Part shown: positions 51,659 to 61,272 of the stretch, piece after piece | Layout: each line of letters opens with the position of its first letter | Position numbering within the stretch: position 1 is the first letter of the stretch | Translations under genes and position numbers: made by a program | Notes under the pieces: generated by a model | Told to the model about the DNA's origin: nothing | Databases searched by the model: none | The model's input: only the letters and a program-made list of their open reading frames with translations | Assembly (NCBI RefSeq): GCF_900186865.1 | Contig: NZ_LT906480.1 | Location: forward strand, 1,072,001 to 1,136,000 | Reading direction: 5' to 3' | Origin: Stenotrophomonas maltophilia | GTDB lineage: Bacteria; Pseudomonadota; Gammaproteobacteria; Xanthomonadales; Xanthomonadaceae | DNA: 64,000 nt

Positions 51659-52333
51659 TCAACCGGTGTACGCCACCCAGCCCTTGAAGCTGAAGCCGGC
51701 ATAGAACAGCTCCACACCATCGAAGCCGGCCTCCTGCAGCAGCGCCACTTCCTGTTCGGGGGCCAGCAGCGGCAGCCGCTCGGCAATGGCCTCGATCGCG
51801 TGCTGTGCATCGGCGTGGGCAACGCCCGAGGCTTCGGCGAACGCTGCGTAGCGCTGCAACCAGCGCAGCTTGCCGGCCGGTTCCTGCGGCACGCTGTGGT
51901 GGGCCACAACCAGCGGCGCGCCGGGCTGCAGGCGCCGGTGCAGCTCGCGCAACGTGTGCAGGCGCTGCCCGGCATCGAGGAAGTGCAGGGTCAGCAGGCA
52001 GCTGGCCCCATCGAAGCGCAGATCGGGCGCATCGTCGATGTAGCCTTCCAGAAGTTGCACGCGCGGCATCAGCGGACCCAGTGTCTGCTCGGCCAGGGCC
52101 AGCATCGGCGCGGCCGGATCCACGCCCAGCAGCTGCCAGCCCGGCTGCGCTTCGGCAAAAGCCTTCAGCTCCAGCCCGCCACCGGCGCCCAGCACCAGCA
52201 CACGGCCCTGCGTGGGAACGCGTTCGGCCAGCAGCAGGCGGCTCATCTGCTGCAGGGCGAGGAAGCCGGGCACCTGGCGCAGCGGCGCTTCGGCATAGCG
52301 GGCCACCGCCTGCGGGTCGGAGAACGTGGACAT
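51659..52333 (-). CDS. Class I SAM-dependent methyltransferase
   Basis: 224 residues from the ATG at 52333. Motif I is VLVLGAGGGLELKAFAEA (about residues 45-62), with VDPAAPMLALAE as post-I. The rest is a standard small Rossmann methyltransferase ending FSFKGWVAYTG. The substrate is unknown. Convergent with Smqnr, 3 bp apart. Confidence 0.85.
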   Translation of the reverse strand: MSTFSDPQAVARYAEAPLRQVPGFLALQQMSRLLLAERVPTQGRVLVLGAGGGLELKAFAEAQPGWQLLGVDPAAPMLALAEQTLGPLMPRVQLLEGYIDDAPDLRFDGASCLLTLHFLDAGQRLHTLRELHRRLQPGAPLVVAHHSVPQEPAGKLRWLQRYAAFAEASGVAHADAQHAIEAIAERLPLLAPEQEVALLQEAGFDGVELFYAGFSFKGWVAYTG

Positions 52334-52420
52334 GCGCGGATTCCTGCGGCGGGGGACATACCACTGTAGCGCGGCGCGCAAGAGGCATTGCGCGCCGCTG
52401 CCACACGGGCAGGACAGGGC

Positions 52421-53119
52421 TCAGGCCGCTGCTGCCTCAAGCACGTCTTCCAGCCGCACCTCGCCGAGGAAGCCACCGCTGCTGGTTGCCGGCTGCTGCG
52501 CTTCGATGGCGTGGGCGAACTGCACGCCGGCGTCGTCCTGCAGGCGCTCGAACAGCTGCTGCACCCTGGGGAACTCGCGACGATCGACCACCTGGTGATA
52601 GTCGTTCCAGCGCGCGATGCCGGCGAAGTAGGCATCGGCAAAGCTGCGCTGTTCGCCCAGCAGCCACGGGCCCGTGCCGATCATCTGCTCCAGCGCCTGG
52701 TGGGCGTGGCGCACCTTGGTGGTGCCATAGGCACGCAGCGCCTCGCCTTCATCGCCTTGCGCATGCTCCAGTGCGTGCCAGAGCGGCGCGTAGGCACCGA
52801 AGAAACTGGTGTTGAGATAGGCCAGCCGGTGGTTGAGGCGATCGAAGCCGGGCGTGCCCTGTGCGAAGCCCAGCCCCTGCGCGATGCCCTTCGCGGCCAG
52901 ATGGTTGAGGATGGCCAGGCTCTCGCTGAGCAGCTCGCCCTGCGCGGTGCGCAGGGTCGGGGTTTCACCCAGCGGATTGAGGCGGCGGTAGTCTTCGCTC
53001 TGCACCTGGCCGGGCATGTCGATGCGGCACAGGTGATACGGCTGGCGCAGCCATTCCAGGGCGACGATGGAGCCGAACGAGCAGCCCGAGGGCACGCCGT
53101 AGAAGAGGATCGGGGTCAT
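52421..53119 (-). CDS. Glutathione S-transferase family protein
   Basis: 232 residues from the ATG at 53119. Thioredoxin-fold N-terminus (MTPILFYGVPSGCSFGSIVAL) with the cis-Pro segment NPLGETPTL and the SES motif (LLSESLAILNHL). The all-helical C-terminal half follows. It is divergent from a LysR regulator, the usual layout for a LysR-controlled enzyme. Confidence 0.85.
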   Translation of the reverse strand: MTPILFYGVPSGCSFGSIVALEWLRQPYHLCRIDMPGQVQSEDYRRLNPLGETPTLRTAQGELLSESLAILNHLAAKGIAQGLGFAQGTPGFDRLNHRLAYLNTSFFGAYAPLWHALEHAQGDEGEALRAYGTTKVRHAHQALEQMIGTGPWLLGEQRSFADAYFAGIARWNDYHQVVDRREFPRVQQLFERLQDDAGVQFAHAIEAQQPATSSGGFLGEVRLEDVLEAAAA

Positions 53120-53234
53120 GGCAGGTTTCCGGTTCAAGCCGCGATGCGGCGGGTGAGGAAAGCGTGCCTGCGTGGACATTGCCCAGGAAGCCGCTCGAAT
53201 GGCATCCTGAAGTCCACATATGTGGACGTTGCGC

Positions 53235-54179
53235 ATGCTCAACCTCAACGATCTCGCCCTGTTCGTGACCGCGGTGGAGCAGCGCGGGTTCGCTGCAGGC
53301 GGGCGCCATCTGGGCCTGCCGCGCTCGACCCTGAGCAAGCGCGTGGCGCTGCTGGAAGAACAGCTCCAGGTGCGGCTGCTGCAGCGCAGTTCGCGCCGCT
53401 TCGCATTGACCGAGGTCGGTCAGGAGTTCTTCGAGCGCGCACGCGCAGCGTTGTCCGAGGTCGAGGCCGCCGAGGCCATTGTCCGCGACCGCCAGGCCGA
53501 ACCCAGCGGCACCGTGCGGATCAGCGCTTCGATTCCGGTGGTGCAGGGCGAGCTCGCCGCGTGCCTGCCCGCGTTGGCCCGCCGCTATCCACGGCTGCGT
53601 ATCGAAGTTGAAGTGAGTGATCGTTTCATCGACCTGGCGCAGGAAGGCATCGACATCGCCCTGCGCAGCCACTTCGGTCCGCTGCCGGATTCCGGGTTGG
53701 TGCAGCGCATGCTCGGTAGCGAACGCATCGTGCTGGTGGCGTCCCCTGGCTATCTGGCAGCCGCGCCGGCAGTGGATACGCCCGAGCAGCTGCGCGCGCA
53801 TGCCGGCCTGCTGACCGCGCGCCATGCAACGCGCTGGACGCTGCACAGCGCCGACGCCCGCACTGTGCAGGTGGAGCCACAGGTGGCGCTGGTCGGCAAT
53901 GAATCGCAGCTGCTGGTCGCGGCGGCCGAAGCGGGTCTTGGCATCACCGTGCTGCCACACAGCCTGTGTGCTGCGGCCATCGCCGCCGGCCGCCTGCAGC
54001 AGGTGCTGCCGGCGTGGCATGCCGGCGAAGTCACCACCAGCGTGCTGCTGCCGCATCGTCGCGGCCAGTTGCCGGGCGTGCGCGTGGTGGTGGATGCGCT
54101 GGTCGCGCATTACCAGCTCAACGCAGCGCGCCCGCCAGCACCTGCCAGATCCTCGGGTCCTGGCACTGCGAAACGTTGA
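53235..54179 (+). CDS. LysR-type transcriptional regulator
   Basis: 314 residues from the ATG at 53235 (an upstream ATG at 53220 is possible). HTH at residues about 5-62 (LNDLALFVTAVEQRGFAAGG, LPRSTLSKRVALLEEQLQVRLL), then the periplasmic-binding-like effector domain. Divergent from the GST gene, which it probably controls. Its 3' end overlaps the convergent MocR gene by 62 bp. Confidence 0.92.
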   Translation: MLNLNDLALFVTAVEQRGFAAGGRHLGLPRSTLSKRVALLEEQLQVRLLQRSSRRFALTEVGQEFFERARAALSEVEAAEAIVRDRQAEPSGTVRISASIPVVQGELAACLPALARRYPRLRIEVEVSDRFIDLAQEGIDIALRSHFGPLPDSGLVQRMLGSERIVLVASPGYLAAAPAVDTPEQLRAHAGLLTARHATRWTLHSADARTVQVEPQVALVGNESQLLVAAAEAGLGITVLPHSLCAAAIAAGRLQQVLPAWHAGEVTTSVLLPHRRGQLPGVRVVVDALVAHYQLNAARPPAPARSSGPGTAKR

Positions 54180-55497
54180 AACGTACATAGTCGGCCGCGC
54201 GCTGCGACTGGCTGAACGCGTTGCCCGGCGCCAGCACGATGCCTTCGCGCAGGCATTGCCGCGCCAGTGCGGCGGCGTCGCGGCCATCGGGCAGCTGGCA
54301 CCACAGGAACAGGCCGGCTTCCGGCTGCAGCCACGGCGTGATGCCCAGCATCTGCAGCTTCCGCAGTGTGTGCCGGCGTGCATCGGCCAGGCGCGAACGT
54401 ATCGACTGCATGTGGCGGCGGTAGCCGCTGTCGGTCAGCGCGATGTGCATCAACTGCGCGGCCAGATGGCCACCGCCGAAGCTGGTCGCCAGCTTCAGGT
54501 CGGTCAATGCCTCTATCCAGTCGTGGCGCGCAGCGATGTAGCCGCAGCGCGAGGCTGCCGACAGCGTCTTGGAGAAACTGCCGACGTGGATCACCCGTGA
54601 CAGTCCATCGAGCGCGGCCAGCCGCGGTGCCGGCTGCAGTTCGAAGTCGGCGAAGATGTCATCCTCGATGATGATCAGTTCGCTGCGTTCGGCCAGGCCC
54701 AGCAGGCGGTGTGCGGTGCTCGCGGAAAGCACCGCGCCGGTCGGGTTGTGCAATCCGGAATTGGTGATGTACAGCCGCGGCGAATGTGCCTGCAGGGCCT
54801 GCGCGAACGCCTCCAGGTCCGGGCCGCTGTGCGTGTACGGCACGCCGATGGCCTGCACCTGGTGCGCCTTGAGCAGCGCGTGGTAGTTGAAGTAGCTCGG
54901 GTCATCGACCAGCACGCAGTCGCCGGGCTTGAGCAGGAAACGGCAGAGCAGATCGACCGCGTGCGTACCGGATTCGGTCAACAGGATCTGCTCCACCGGT
55001 GCATCGATGCCAAGCGTGGCGCTGCGCCTTTGCAGCAGCTGGCGCAACGCGGGCAGCCCGAGCGGGGCGGCGTAGTCCACCAGTTGCATGGCATCGGCAC
55101 GCGCCAGCCGGCGCAGGCCGCGGCGCACGCCATCGTGATACAGCCAGTCACTGGGCATCCAGCCGCACCCTGGCTTGAGGTCGCCCGCGGGCGTTTCCAG
55201 CGATTGCCGTGATACCCACAGCGGATCCACCGCGCGATCCAGCCGTGGCTCCAGTTCGGCCAGCGCCAGCGGTGCGGCCGGGCCACTGACGTAGAAGCCC
55301 GAGCCTGCGCGCGCACTGATCAGGCCTTCGGCCGCCAGGCGCTCGTAGGCTTCGACCACGGTGGAGACCGAAACCCCCATCGTCGCAGCCTGCGCACGAA
55401 CCGAAGGCAGGCGTGAGCCGGGGCCATCCACCCGTGCACTGATGCGGGTGCGGACGGTCTGGATGACCGATTCGATGCGGGTAAGCGGGCGCGGCAT
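54118..55497 (-). CDS. MocR-type GntR/aminotransferase regulator
   Basis: 459 residues. A GntR winged helix at the front (SRLPSVRAQAATMGVSVSTVVEAYERL, residues about 28-54) is fused to a fold-type I aminotransferase domain with the PLP-binding Lys in HVGSFSKTLSAASRCGYI (about residue 310), NPTGAVLS and the Asp in IIIEDDIFADFE. It is divergent from a DMT transporter gene, which is the likely target. Confidence 0.92.
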   Translation of the reverse strand: MPRPLTRIESVIQTVRTRISARVDGPGSRLPSVRAQAATMGVSVSTVVEAYERLAAEGLISARAGSGFYVSGPAAPLALAELEPRLDRAVDPLWVSRQSLETPAGDLKPGCGWMPSDWLYHDGVRRGLRRLARADAMQLVDYAAPLGLPALRQLLQRRSATLGIDAPVEQILLTESGTHAVDLLCRFLLKPGDCVLVDDPSYFNYHALLKAHQVQAIGVPYTHSGPDLEAFAQALQAHSPRLYITNSGLHNPTGAVLSASTAHRLLGLAERSELIIIEDDIFADFELQPAPRLAALDGLSRVIHVGSFSKTLSAASRCGYIAARHDWIEALTDLKLATSFGGGHLAAQLMHIALTDSGYRRHMQSIRSRLADARRHTLRKLQMLGITPWLQPEAGLFLWCQLPDGRDAAALARQCLREGIVLAPGNAFSQSQRAADYVRFNVSQCQDPRIWQVLAGALR

Positions 55498-55630
55498 GGT
55501 GGAACCGTAGTGGAAGTGTGGGCAGTACAGTTACTTGCGACTGTACTGGATTGTAGCTGGGGTCTTCCCGCGCCGGATGCTTCCATGCAGGTCCAGCCGG
55601 GCATCGTCCGGCACCTTCAGGAGTACAGGC

Positions 55631-56494
55631 GTGGAACGGTCGGCGAGTGGTTGGATCAATGGCTTCATCGGTGTGGTGATCTTCGCCGGCTCCCTGCCGG
55701 CCACCCGCCTGGCGGTGCTGCAGCTGGACGCCGGATTCGTCACCGCTGCACGCGCCACCATTGCCGCCGTGCTCGGCCTCGGCCTGCTCCTTCTGCTGCG
55801 CCAGCCGTGGCCGCGGCGCAGTGACCTGCCAGGCCTGGCAGTGGTCAGCCTCGGGGTGGTGGTCGGCTTTCCGCTGTTGACCGCACTCGCGCTGCGTCAC
55901 GCATCGTCGGCGCACACCATCGTGTTTCTTGGCCTGTTGCCGTTGAGCACTGCGGTGTTCGGCGTGCTGCGCGGTGGCGATCGGCCGCGCCCGGCGTTCT
56001 GGCTGTTTTCGTTGCTGGGCAGTGCCTGCGTGGTCGGCTATGCGGTGCGCAACGGCATCGAGGCATCGTTGCAGGCCGATCTGCTGATGTTGGCGGCGAT
56101 CGTGGTGTGCGGGCTGGGCTATGCCGAAGGTGGTCGGCTGGCCCGTCATCTCGGCGGTTGGCAGGTGATCAGTTGGGCGTTGCTGCTGGCCTTGCCGGTG
56201 ATGCTGCCGCTGACGGTGCTGATGCGCCCGGCCTCGTTCACTGCGGTTGGTGCCTCGGCGTGGTGGGCGCTGGGCTATGTGGCAGTATTCAGCATGCTGA
56301 TCGGCTTCCTGTTCTGGTACCGCGGGCTGGCGCAGGGCGGCATCGCCGCCGTCGGCCAGTTGCAGTTGCTGCAACCGTTCTTCGGCCTGGCCCTGGCCGC
56401 GCTGCTGCTGCACGAATCGGTCAGCCTCAGCATGGTGCTGGTGACCGTGGTCGCGGTGATCTGCGTGGCCGGCGCGCGCCGCTTCAGTCGCTGA
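55631..56494 (+). CDS. EamA/DMT family transporter
   Basis: 287 residues from a GTG at 55631, preceded by AGGAG. Ten hydrophobic helices in two EamA repeats, with LPATRLAVLQLDAGFVTAAR in the first and the matching YRGLAQGGIAAVGQLQLLQPF in the second. Possible amino-acid or metabolite exporter. Divergent from the MocR gene and probably under its control. Confidence 0.88.
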   Translation: MERSASGWINGFIGVVIFAGSLPATRLAVLQLDAGFVTAARATIAAVLGLGLLLLLRQPWPRRSDLPGLAVVSLGVVVGFPLLTALALRHASSAHTIVFLGLLPLSTAVFGVLRGGDRPRPAFWLFSLLGSACVVGYAVRNGIEASLQADLLMLAAIVVCGLGYAEGGRLARHLGGWQVISWALLLALPVMLPLTVLMRPASFTAVGASAWWALGYVAVFSMLIGFLFWYRGLAQGGIAAVGQLQLLQPFFGLALAALLLHESVSLSMVLVTVVAVICVAGARRFSR

Positions 56495-56496
56495 AC

Positions 56497-56576
56497 GAAA
56501 AAGGGGACGGAGGAGATTAAGTCGTTTCAGGCACGGTAGGGCGAGTTACGACTTAATCCCCTCCGTCCCCTTTTTC
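56497..56576. repeat. Long imperfect palindrome (REP/RAYT-like)
   Basis: AAAAAGGGGACGGAGG-AGATTAAGTCGT on the left and ACGACTTAATCCCCTCCGTCCCCTTTTT on the right, separated by about 22 bp. The arms are related to a dispersed proteobacterial palindrome associated with REP-type transposases. It sits 3 bp after the transporter stop and has T/A runs at both ends, so it can also terminate transcription in both directions. Confidence 0.8.
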
Positions 56577-56652
56577 GGTGATAGCGAGAGCGTATCGTGG
56601 CCGATGGTCAACGGTATTGGGGGGGGCGGTGAGCTTGGCTGAAGCTGTGCGC

Positions 56653-57534
56653 ATGAAGCCGATTTCGCATATTTCCTTCAAGGGCCGGGTGGGCCTGGTG
56701 ACCGGTGCCGCGGGTGGGTTGGGCCTGGCCTACAGCCGCCTGCTGGCCGAGCGCGGTGCGCAGGTGGTGATGCATGACGTCGGTGCCGGTACCGATGGCC
56801 GCGGCGCCGATCCACAGCGCATCCTGCGCAGCGTCGAAGCGCTGCAGCGGCAGGGTTTGCCAGTGCAGGCCGCAAATGGTCCCATCGATCATCGCAGCGG
56901 TTGCCATGCGCTGGTGCAGGAACTGCTGCAGGCGCACGGCCGCATCGACTTCCTGATCCACAACGCGGGCTGGGTCGAGTACCAGCCACTGGAAGCGATC
57001 GAGGACGATGCGTTGGAGCAGATGCTGTGCCTGGCGGCGAAGACGCCGCTGTGGCTGGCGCAGGCGGCGTGGCCGGCGATGCGCGCGGCGGGCGGTGGGC
57101 GCATCGTCATCACCACGTCCGATCGCGCGCTGTATCCGCAGTACGCACAGCGCGGGCTGTCCGCTTACGCGATGGGCAAGCTGGCCGCGCTTGGCCTGGT
57201 CAATGTGCTGGCGCTGGAGGGCGCCGAGCATGGCATCGTGGTCAATGCGGTTTCGCCGGTGGCAAAGACGCGCATGTGGGGCATCGAGGGTGAGCCCGAT
57301 GAGCTGCATCCGGAAGCTGTTGCGCAAGGTGTGGCCTATCTGGCATCCACGCGCTGCCAGGACGGCGGCTGGGTGCTGCGCGCAAGCAATGGCCAGTTCC
57401 ACGCACTGCGCCTGCAGGAGGCCGAGCATGTGGCGTACCCAAGGGATCTGTGCGCGGTCAGTGCCGACAGCATCGAGTCGGTGGCGCTGCAGTGGCCGGC
57501 CATCGCCCGCGCCAGCGTCGACGTGCGTGGCTGA
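56653..57534 (+). CDS. SDR-family oxidoreductase
   Basis: 293 residues from the ATG at 56653 (a GTG at 56629 after a G-run is possible). Cofactor motif TGAAGGLGLAYSRLL, HNAG (in place of NNAG), and the active-site set with Ser in VITTSDRALYPQYAQRGLSAYAMGKLA, where Tyr-x-x-x-Lys is YAMGK. The C-terminal extension is longer than in a minimal SDR, like the multifunctional-enzyme-2 type. The substrate is unknown. Confidence 0.87.
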   Translation: MKPISHISFKGRVGLVTGAAGGLGLAYSRLLAERGAQVVMHDVGAGTDGRGADPQRILRSVEALQRQGLPVQAANGPIDHRSGCHALVQELLQAHGRIDFLIHNAGWVEYQPLEAIEDDALEQMLCLAAKTPLWLAQAAWPAMRAAGGGRIVITTSDRALYPQYAQRGLSAYAMGKLAALGLVNVLALEGAEHGIVVNAVSPVAKTRMWGIEGEPDELHPEAVAQGVAYLASTRCQDGGWVLRASNGQFHALRLQEAEHVAYPRDLCAVSADSIESVALQWPAIARASVDVRG

Positions 57535-57572
57535 GGGCGTACCCTAGGCGGGTTCCCACTGCCTGCTTCGAG

Positions 57573-58451
57573 ATGATCGACCTGCGCCTGCTTCGCCAGT
57601 ATGTCGCCGTGGCCGAAGAACTGCATTTCCACCGCGCCGCCGCCCGCCTGCACATGTCACAGCCGCCGCTGACGGCGGCGATACGACGGCTGGAAGACGA
57701 GCTCGGAAGTGAACTGATCGTGCGCGGAAACCGCACGCTGGGCCTGACCGTGGCCGGGCAGACCTTGCTGGTGGAGGCGCGGGCAACGCTGCAGCAGGCC
57801 GAGCAGGCATTGCAGCGCACGCGCGAAGCTGCTGCCGGACAGTCCGGCAGCCTGCGCGTAGGCTATGTCGGCAGTGCGCTGTATGGCCGCCTGCCAGGTT
57901 TGATCCGCCGCTTTCGCCAGATTTACCCGCACGTTCAGCTGCATCTGCAGGAAGCCACATCACGCCAGCAGCAGTTGTGGCTGCGTGAGCAGCGCATCGA
58001 CGTCGGCGTGCTGATTCCACCGATCCCCGCCGCCGAGCTGGTGCTGCACGACTTCGACCACGACCGCCTGGCGATTGCGCTGCCGCGCGCTCATGCGCTG
58101 GCCGACGCGCCGGAGGTCAGTGTGGCGATGCTGGCCGACGAATCGTTCGTTTCATGGCCGGCGGGCGAGGGCATCGGCTTCCATGCACAGGTGCTGGGCC
58201 TGTGCACCGCGGCGGGGTTCACCCCGCGCGTGGTGCAGGAAGCGCAGGGCATGCACGCGGTGTTGTCGCTGGTGGCGGTGGACGCCGGCGTGGCGATCGT
58301 CCCGGCCAGCATGGCCAGCTTCCGCCCGCAGGAGATCGTCTATCGCGTGCTGGAGGACGAAGCAGCGCGTTTCGACCTGCCGTTCTGCATGCAGCCGGAA
58401 CAGCCGTCGCCGGTGCTGCGCAATTTCCTGCAGACGGCGGGCACCAACTGA
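57573..58451 (+). CDS. LysR-type transcriptional regulator
   Basis: 292 residues. MIDLRLLRQYVAVAEELHFHRAAARLHMSQPPLTAAIRRLE is a clear LysR HTH. The effector domain has GYVGSALYGRLPGLIRRFR near residues 95-113. The AAARL-MSQPPLT type is the BenM/CatM group of aromatic-degradation regulators. It lies 39 bp after the SDR gene on the same strand. Confidence 0.93.
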   Translation: MIDLRLLRQYVAVAEELHFHRAAARLHMSQPPLTAAIRRLEDELGSELIVRGNRTLGLTVAGQTLLVEARATLQQAEQALQRTREAAAGQSGSLRVGYVGSALYGRLPGLIRRFRQIYPHVQLHLQEATSRQQQLWLREQRIDVGVLIPPIPAAELVLHDFDHDRLAIALPRAHALADAPEVSVAMLADESFVSWPAGEGIGFHAQVLGLCTAAGFTPRVVQEAQGMHAVLSLVAVDAGVAIVPASMASFRPQEIVYRVLEDEAARFDLPFCMQPEQPSPVLRNFLQTAGTN

Positions 58452-58464
58452 TTCTGTGGACCCG

Positions 58465-59364
58465 CTACGCCTTGTCGCCCTGGAACAGATGCGCAACGGC
58501 GTAGTCGATGAACACCCGCAGGCGTGCACTGGGATGGCGCCCACCGGGCCATAGCAGCGAGAACTGCCCCTGGTGCGTGGGCAGCGCAGGCAGTACTCGT
58601 TGCAGGCGGCCATCGGCCAGCGCGTCAGCAGCGAGGAAGTCAGGCATCCAGGCCAGGCCCATGCAACCGATCGCAGCGGCCAGCACGGCCTCCATGTTGT
58701 TGCAGGTCATCGCCGTGGGAAGGCGCGCTCCGGCATCGCCTTCGATGCCCGGCAGCTGCCAGGGATGCAGCTTTCCGGTGGTGGGGTAACGGAAACGCAG
58801 CGCGGTATGCATGCGCAGCTCGCTCACATCACCGGGCGTGCCATGCGCCTGCAGGTAGCCCGGCGCCGCACAGAGGATGAAACGAAAGCCGCCCAGTCGC
58901 CGTGCGGTCAGGCTGGAATCGGCCAGTTCACCACTGCGTATCACCGCGTCCAGGCCTTCGCTGACCACATCGACGATGCGGTCGTTGAAGTCCAGTTCCA
59001 GCTGCACCTGCGGATAGCGTTGCTGGAAGCCGGGCAGCACCGGCAGCAGGAAGCGGTACCCGATGGTGGGCAGGCCGATGCGCAGCAGCCCGCTGGGGGC
59101 ATGCTGTCGCTGCGCCAGGTCCGCCTGTGCTTCGGAAAGCTCGTCCAGTGCACGCCGACAGCGCTGTAGCAGCAGTTCGCCTTCGTCGGTGAGATGCACG
59201 CGGCGGGTGGTGCGTTGGAACAGCCGGGTGCCGAGCTCCTGTTCAAGGCGGGCGATGCGCTTGCCGACCGCCGACGCGGACAGGCCAAGTGCACGCGCAG
59301 CACCCACGATGCTGCCGGCCTCCGCGGTGCGGACGAAGGCGAGCAGGGCAGAAATGGAGTCCAT
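58465..59364 (-). CDS. LysR-type transcriptional regulator
   Basis: 299 residues from the ATG at 59364 (ATG at 59373 equally placed). MDSISALLAFVRTAEAGSIVGAARALGLSASAVGKRIARLEQELG is a LysR HTH of the CrgA/YafC-like group. Convergent with the previous LysR (13 bp) and divergent from the MFS exporter, its likely target. Confidence 0.93.
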   Translation of the reverse strand: MDSISALLAFVRTAEAGSIVGAARALGLSASAVGKRIARLEQELGTRLFQRTTRRVHLTDEGELLLQRCRRALDELSEAQADLAQRQHAPSGLLRIGLPTIGYRFLLPVLPGFQQRYPQVQLELDFNDRIVDVVSEGLDAVIRSGELADSSLTARRLGGFRFILCAAPGYLQAHGTPGDVSELRMHTALRFRYPTTGKLHPWQLPGIEGDAGARLPTAMTCNNMEAVLAAAIGCMGLAWMPDFLAADALADGRLQRVLPALPTHQGQFSLLWPGGRHPSARLRVFIDYAVAHLFQGDKA

Positions 59365-59459
59365 GCGGGGCATGATTACGGAACATTGAGACGCAATCAA
59401 TGTCCATCGAGCCTGTTTTTCAGGAATAGCGGCCTGTCCATCATCAATGCCCCTGATGG

Positions 59460-60989
59460 ATGGAGGCCCGCATGGCCCCGGTTTCGATGCTCCCTGTACC
59501 TGTCCAGACGCAGCAGCGCTGGACCCTGCTTGCCGTCTGCCTGGCCGCACTGGCGTTGCCGTTGTCCTTCTCGGCCGGTGCCGTCGCGGTGCCCGCGCTG
59601 GCCCGTTCCGTGGCGTCGTCGCCGAGCGTGCTGGCCTGGGTGACCAACGCCTTCATGCTCACCTTCGGCAGCCTGCTGCTCGCTGCCGGTGGCCTGGCCG
59701 ACCGCTATGGCCGGCGGCGGTTGTTCCTGCTGGGCACAGCAGGCTTCACCGTCGCCACGATCGTCGTCTGCCTCGCGCCCACGCTGCTGTGGCTGGATCT
59801 GGCGCGTGGGTTGCAGGGCGTTGCCGCCGCAGCGGCGTTGGCGTCCGGCACGGCTGCGCTCGCGCATGCCTGGCAGGGGCCGATGCGTGGCCGTGTGTTC
59901 GCCCTGCTGGGCGCCACATTCGGTGCGGGGTTGGCGCTGGGGCCGCTGCTTGCGGGTCTGCTGCTGCAGGCATTGGGATGGCGCAGTGTGTTCGCCGTCG
60001 GCGGCGTGCTGACATTCGCCGCCTTCGTACTGGGCGCGCGTGTGTTGCCCGAAAGCCACGGTGAACGCGGGCGGCTGGATGTCGGCGGCATGCTGGGCTT
60101 CAGCCTGATGCTGGCAGCGTTGACCCTGGCCCTGCTGTGGCTGGGCGAGTTCGGCCTGCATACCGTGCGCGTGCAACTGGCGCTGTTGGCGACGCTGCTG
60201 CTGGGCGCAGCGTTCATCTGCATCGAACGACTGCACCGCTCACCCCTGCTGGACCTCTCGTTGTTCTCGCAACCGGCGTTCCTCGGTGTCCAGCTGCTGC
60301 CGGTGGCGACCTGCTTCGGCTACGTGGTGCTGCTGGTGGTATTGCCTCTGCAGCTGCTGGGTGTGCACGGACAGAGCGCGACCCTGGTGGGGCTGCAGAT
60401 GCTGGCCCTGTCCGCGCCGATGCTGGTGCTGCCGATGCTGGCTGCGCGCTGGGCGGAGCGCGTTGGAAGTGCGCGGCTGTGCACGCTGGGACTGCTGGTC
60501 TGTGCCTCTGGCCTGTACCTGTTGTCGCGCCATGCATCGCAGCCGTCGCCTTCGCAGTGGGTGCCGTGGCTGATGCTGGTCGGTGCAGGGACGGCCTTGC
60601 CATGGGGGCTGATGGATGGGCTGTCGGTCAGCGTGGTGCCGGTACAGCGTGCGGGCATGGCCGCCGGCATCTTCGGGACCGTGCGTGTAGCCGGTGAGGG
60701 CATCGCATTGGCCGCAGTCACTGCCTTGCTTGCGCTGCTGATCGGCCATCAGCTGCAGGGGGCGTCGCCGGCATCGCTGGCGCGTGCCGGTGCCTATCTG
60801 GCCACCGGGGCGCGGGAACAGGCGCAGGCACTGCTACCGGCGATGAGTCGCATGCAGCTGCAGCACGCCAGCAGTGAGGCGCTGGCAACACTGCTGCGTG
60901 TACTGGCGCTGCTGACCGCCGCATGTGCTGCGTTGTTGCACCTGTTGCTGCGGAAACGTAAAGACGCGTTGGTCGGGCGTACTGCGTAG
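59460..60989 (+). CDS. DHA2-type MFS drug exporter
   Basis: 509 residues (start could also be at 59472). Fourteen hydrophobic helices and the MFS motif A GGLADRYGRRRLFLLG (about residues 79-94) plus motif C-like GATFGAGLALGPLLAGLLLQ. This is the SmvA/QacA-like H+ antiporter type. It is divergent from the LysR gene at 58465-59364. Drug spectrum unknown. Confidence 0.9.
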   Translation: MEARMAPVSMLPVPVQTQQRWTLLAVCLAALALPLSFSAGAVAVPALARSVASSPSVLAWVTNAFMLTFGSLLLAAGGLADRYGRRRLFLLGTAGFTVATIVVCLAPTLLWLDLARGLQGVAAAAALASGTAALAHAWQGPMRGRVFALLGATFGAGLALGPLLAGLLLQALGWRSVFAVGGVLTFAAFVLGARVLPESHGERGRLDVGGMLGFSLMLAALTLALLWLGEFGLHTVRVQLALLATLLLGAAFICIERLHRSPLLDLSLFSQPAFLGVQLLPVATCFGYVVLLVVLPLQLLGVHGQSATLVGLQMLALSAPMLVLPMLAARWAERVGSARLCTLGLLVCASGLYLLSRHASQPSPSQWVPWLMLVGAGTALPWGLMDGLSVSVVPVQRAGMAAGIFGTVRVAGEGIALAAVTALLALLIGHQLQGASPASLARAGAYLATGAREQAQALLPAMSRMQLQHASSEALATLLRVLALLTAACAALLHLLLRKRKDALVGRTA

Positions 60990-61098
60990 CAGGCTCATCG
61001 CCCGCCTTCGCCGTCATCCCGTTGTCGTGTCCCGCTCACGCTGCCTATGCCCACCCGGGCCTAGGCTTGGTCGTCCCCGTCCCCCACGGAGACCTGCC

Positions 61099-61272
61099 AT
61101 GTGGCTGCTCGATCATCTCTGGCCTGGCCGTCGACCGCTTCCTCCCCCGGCCGCGGATGCGCCACCGGCACCGCCGCGCCGGCCCTGGCTGAAACGCCCG
61201 GCGCGGGCGGGGCGCAGCGGCATGGCGCCCTGGCAGAAGGTGGCCACCCCGCCGCGGCGCACGCGCCACTAG
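61099..61272 (+). CDS. Possible small proline/arginine-rich protein
   Basis: 57 residues, MWLLDHLWPGRRPLPPPAAD at the start, very Pro/Arg-rich and basic, with no recognised domain. GGAGACC precedes the ATG. It overlaps the convergent GFA gene by 4 bp at the stop codons. It may be a real small protein or a chance frame in GC-rich DNA. Confidence 0.35.
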   Translation: MWLLDHLWPGRRPLPPPAADAPPAPPRRPWLKRPARAGRSGMAPWQKVATPPRRTRH

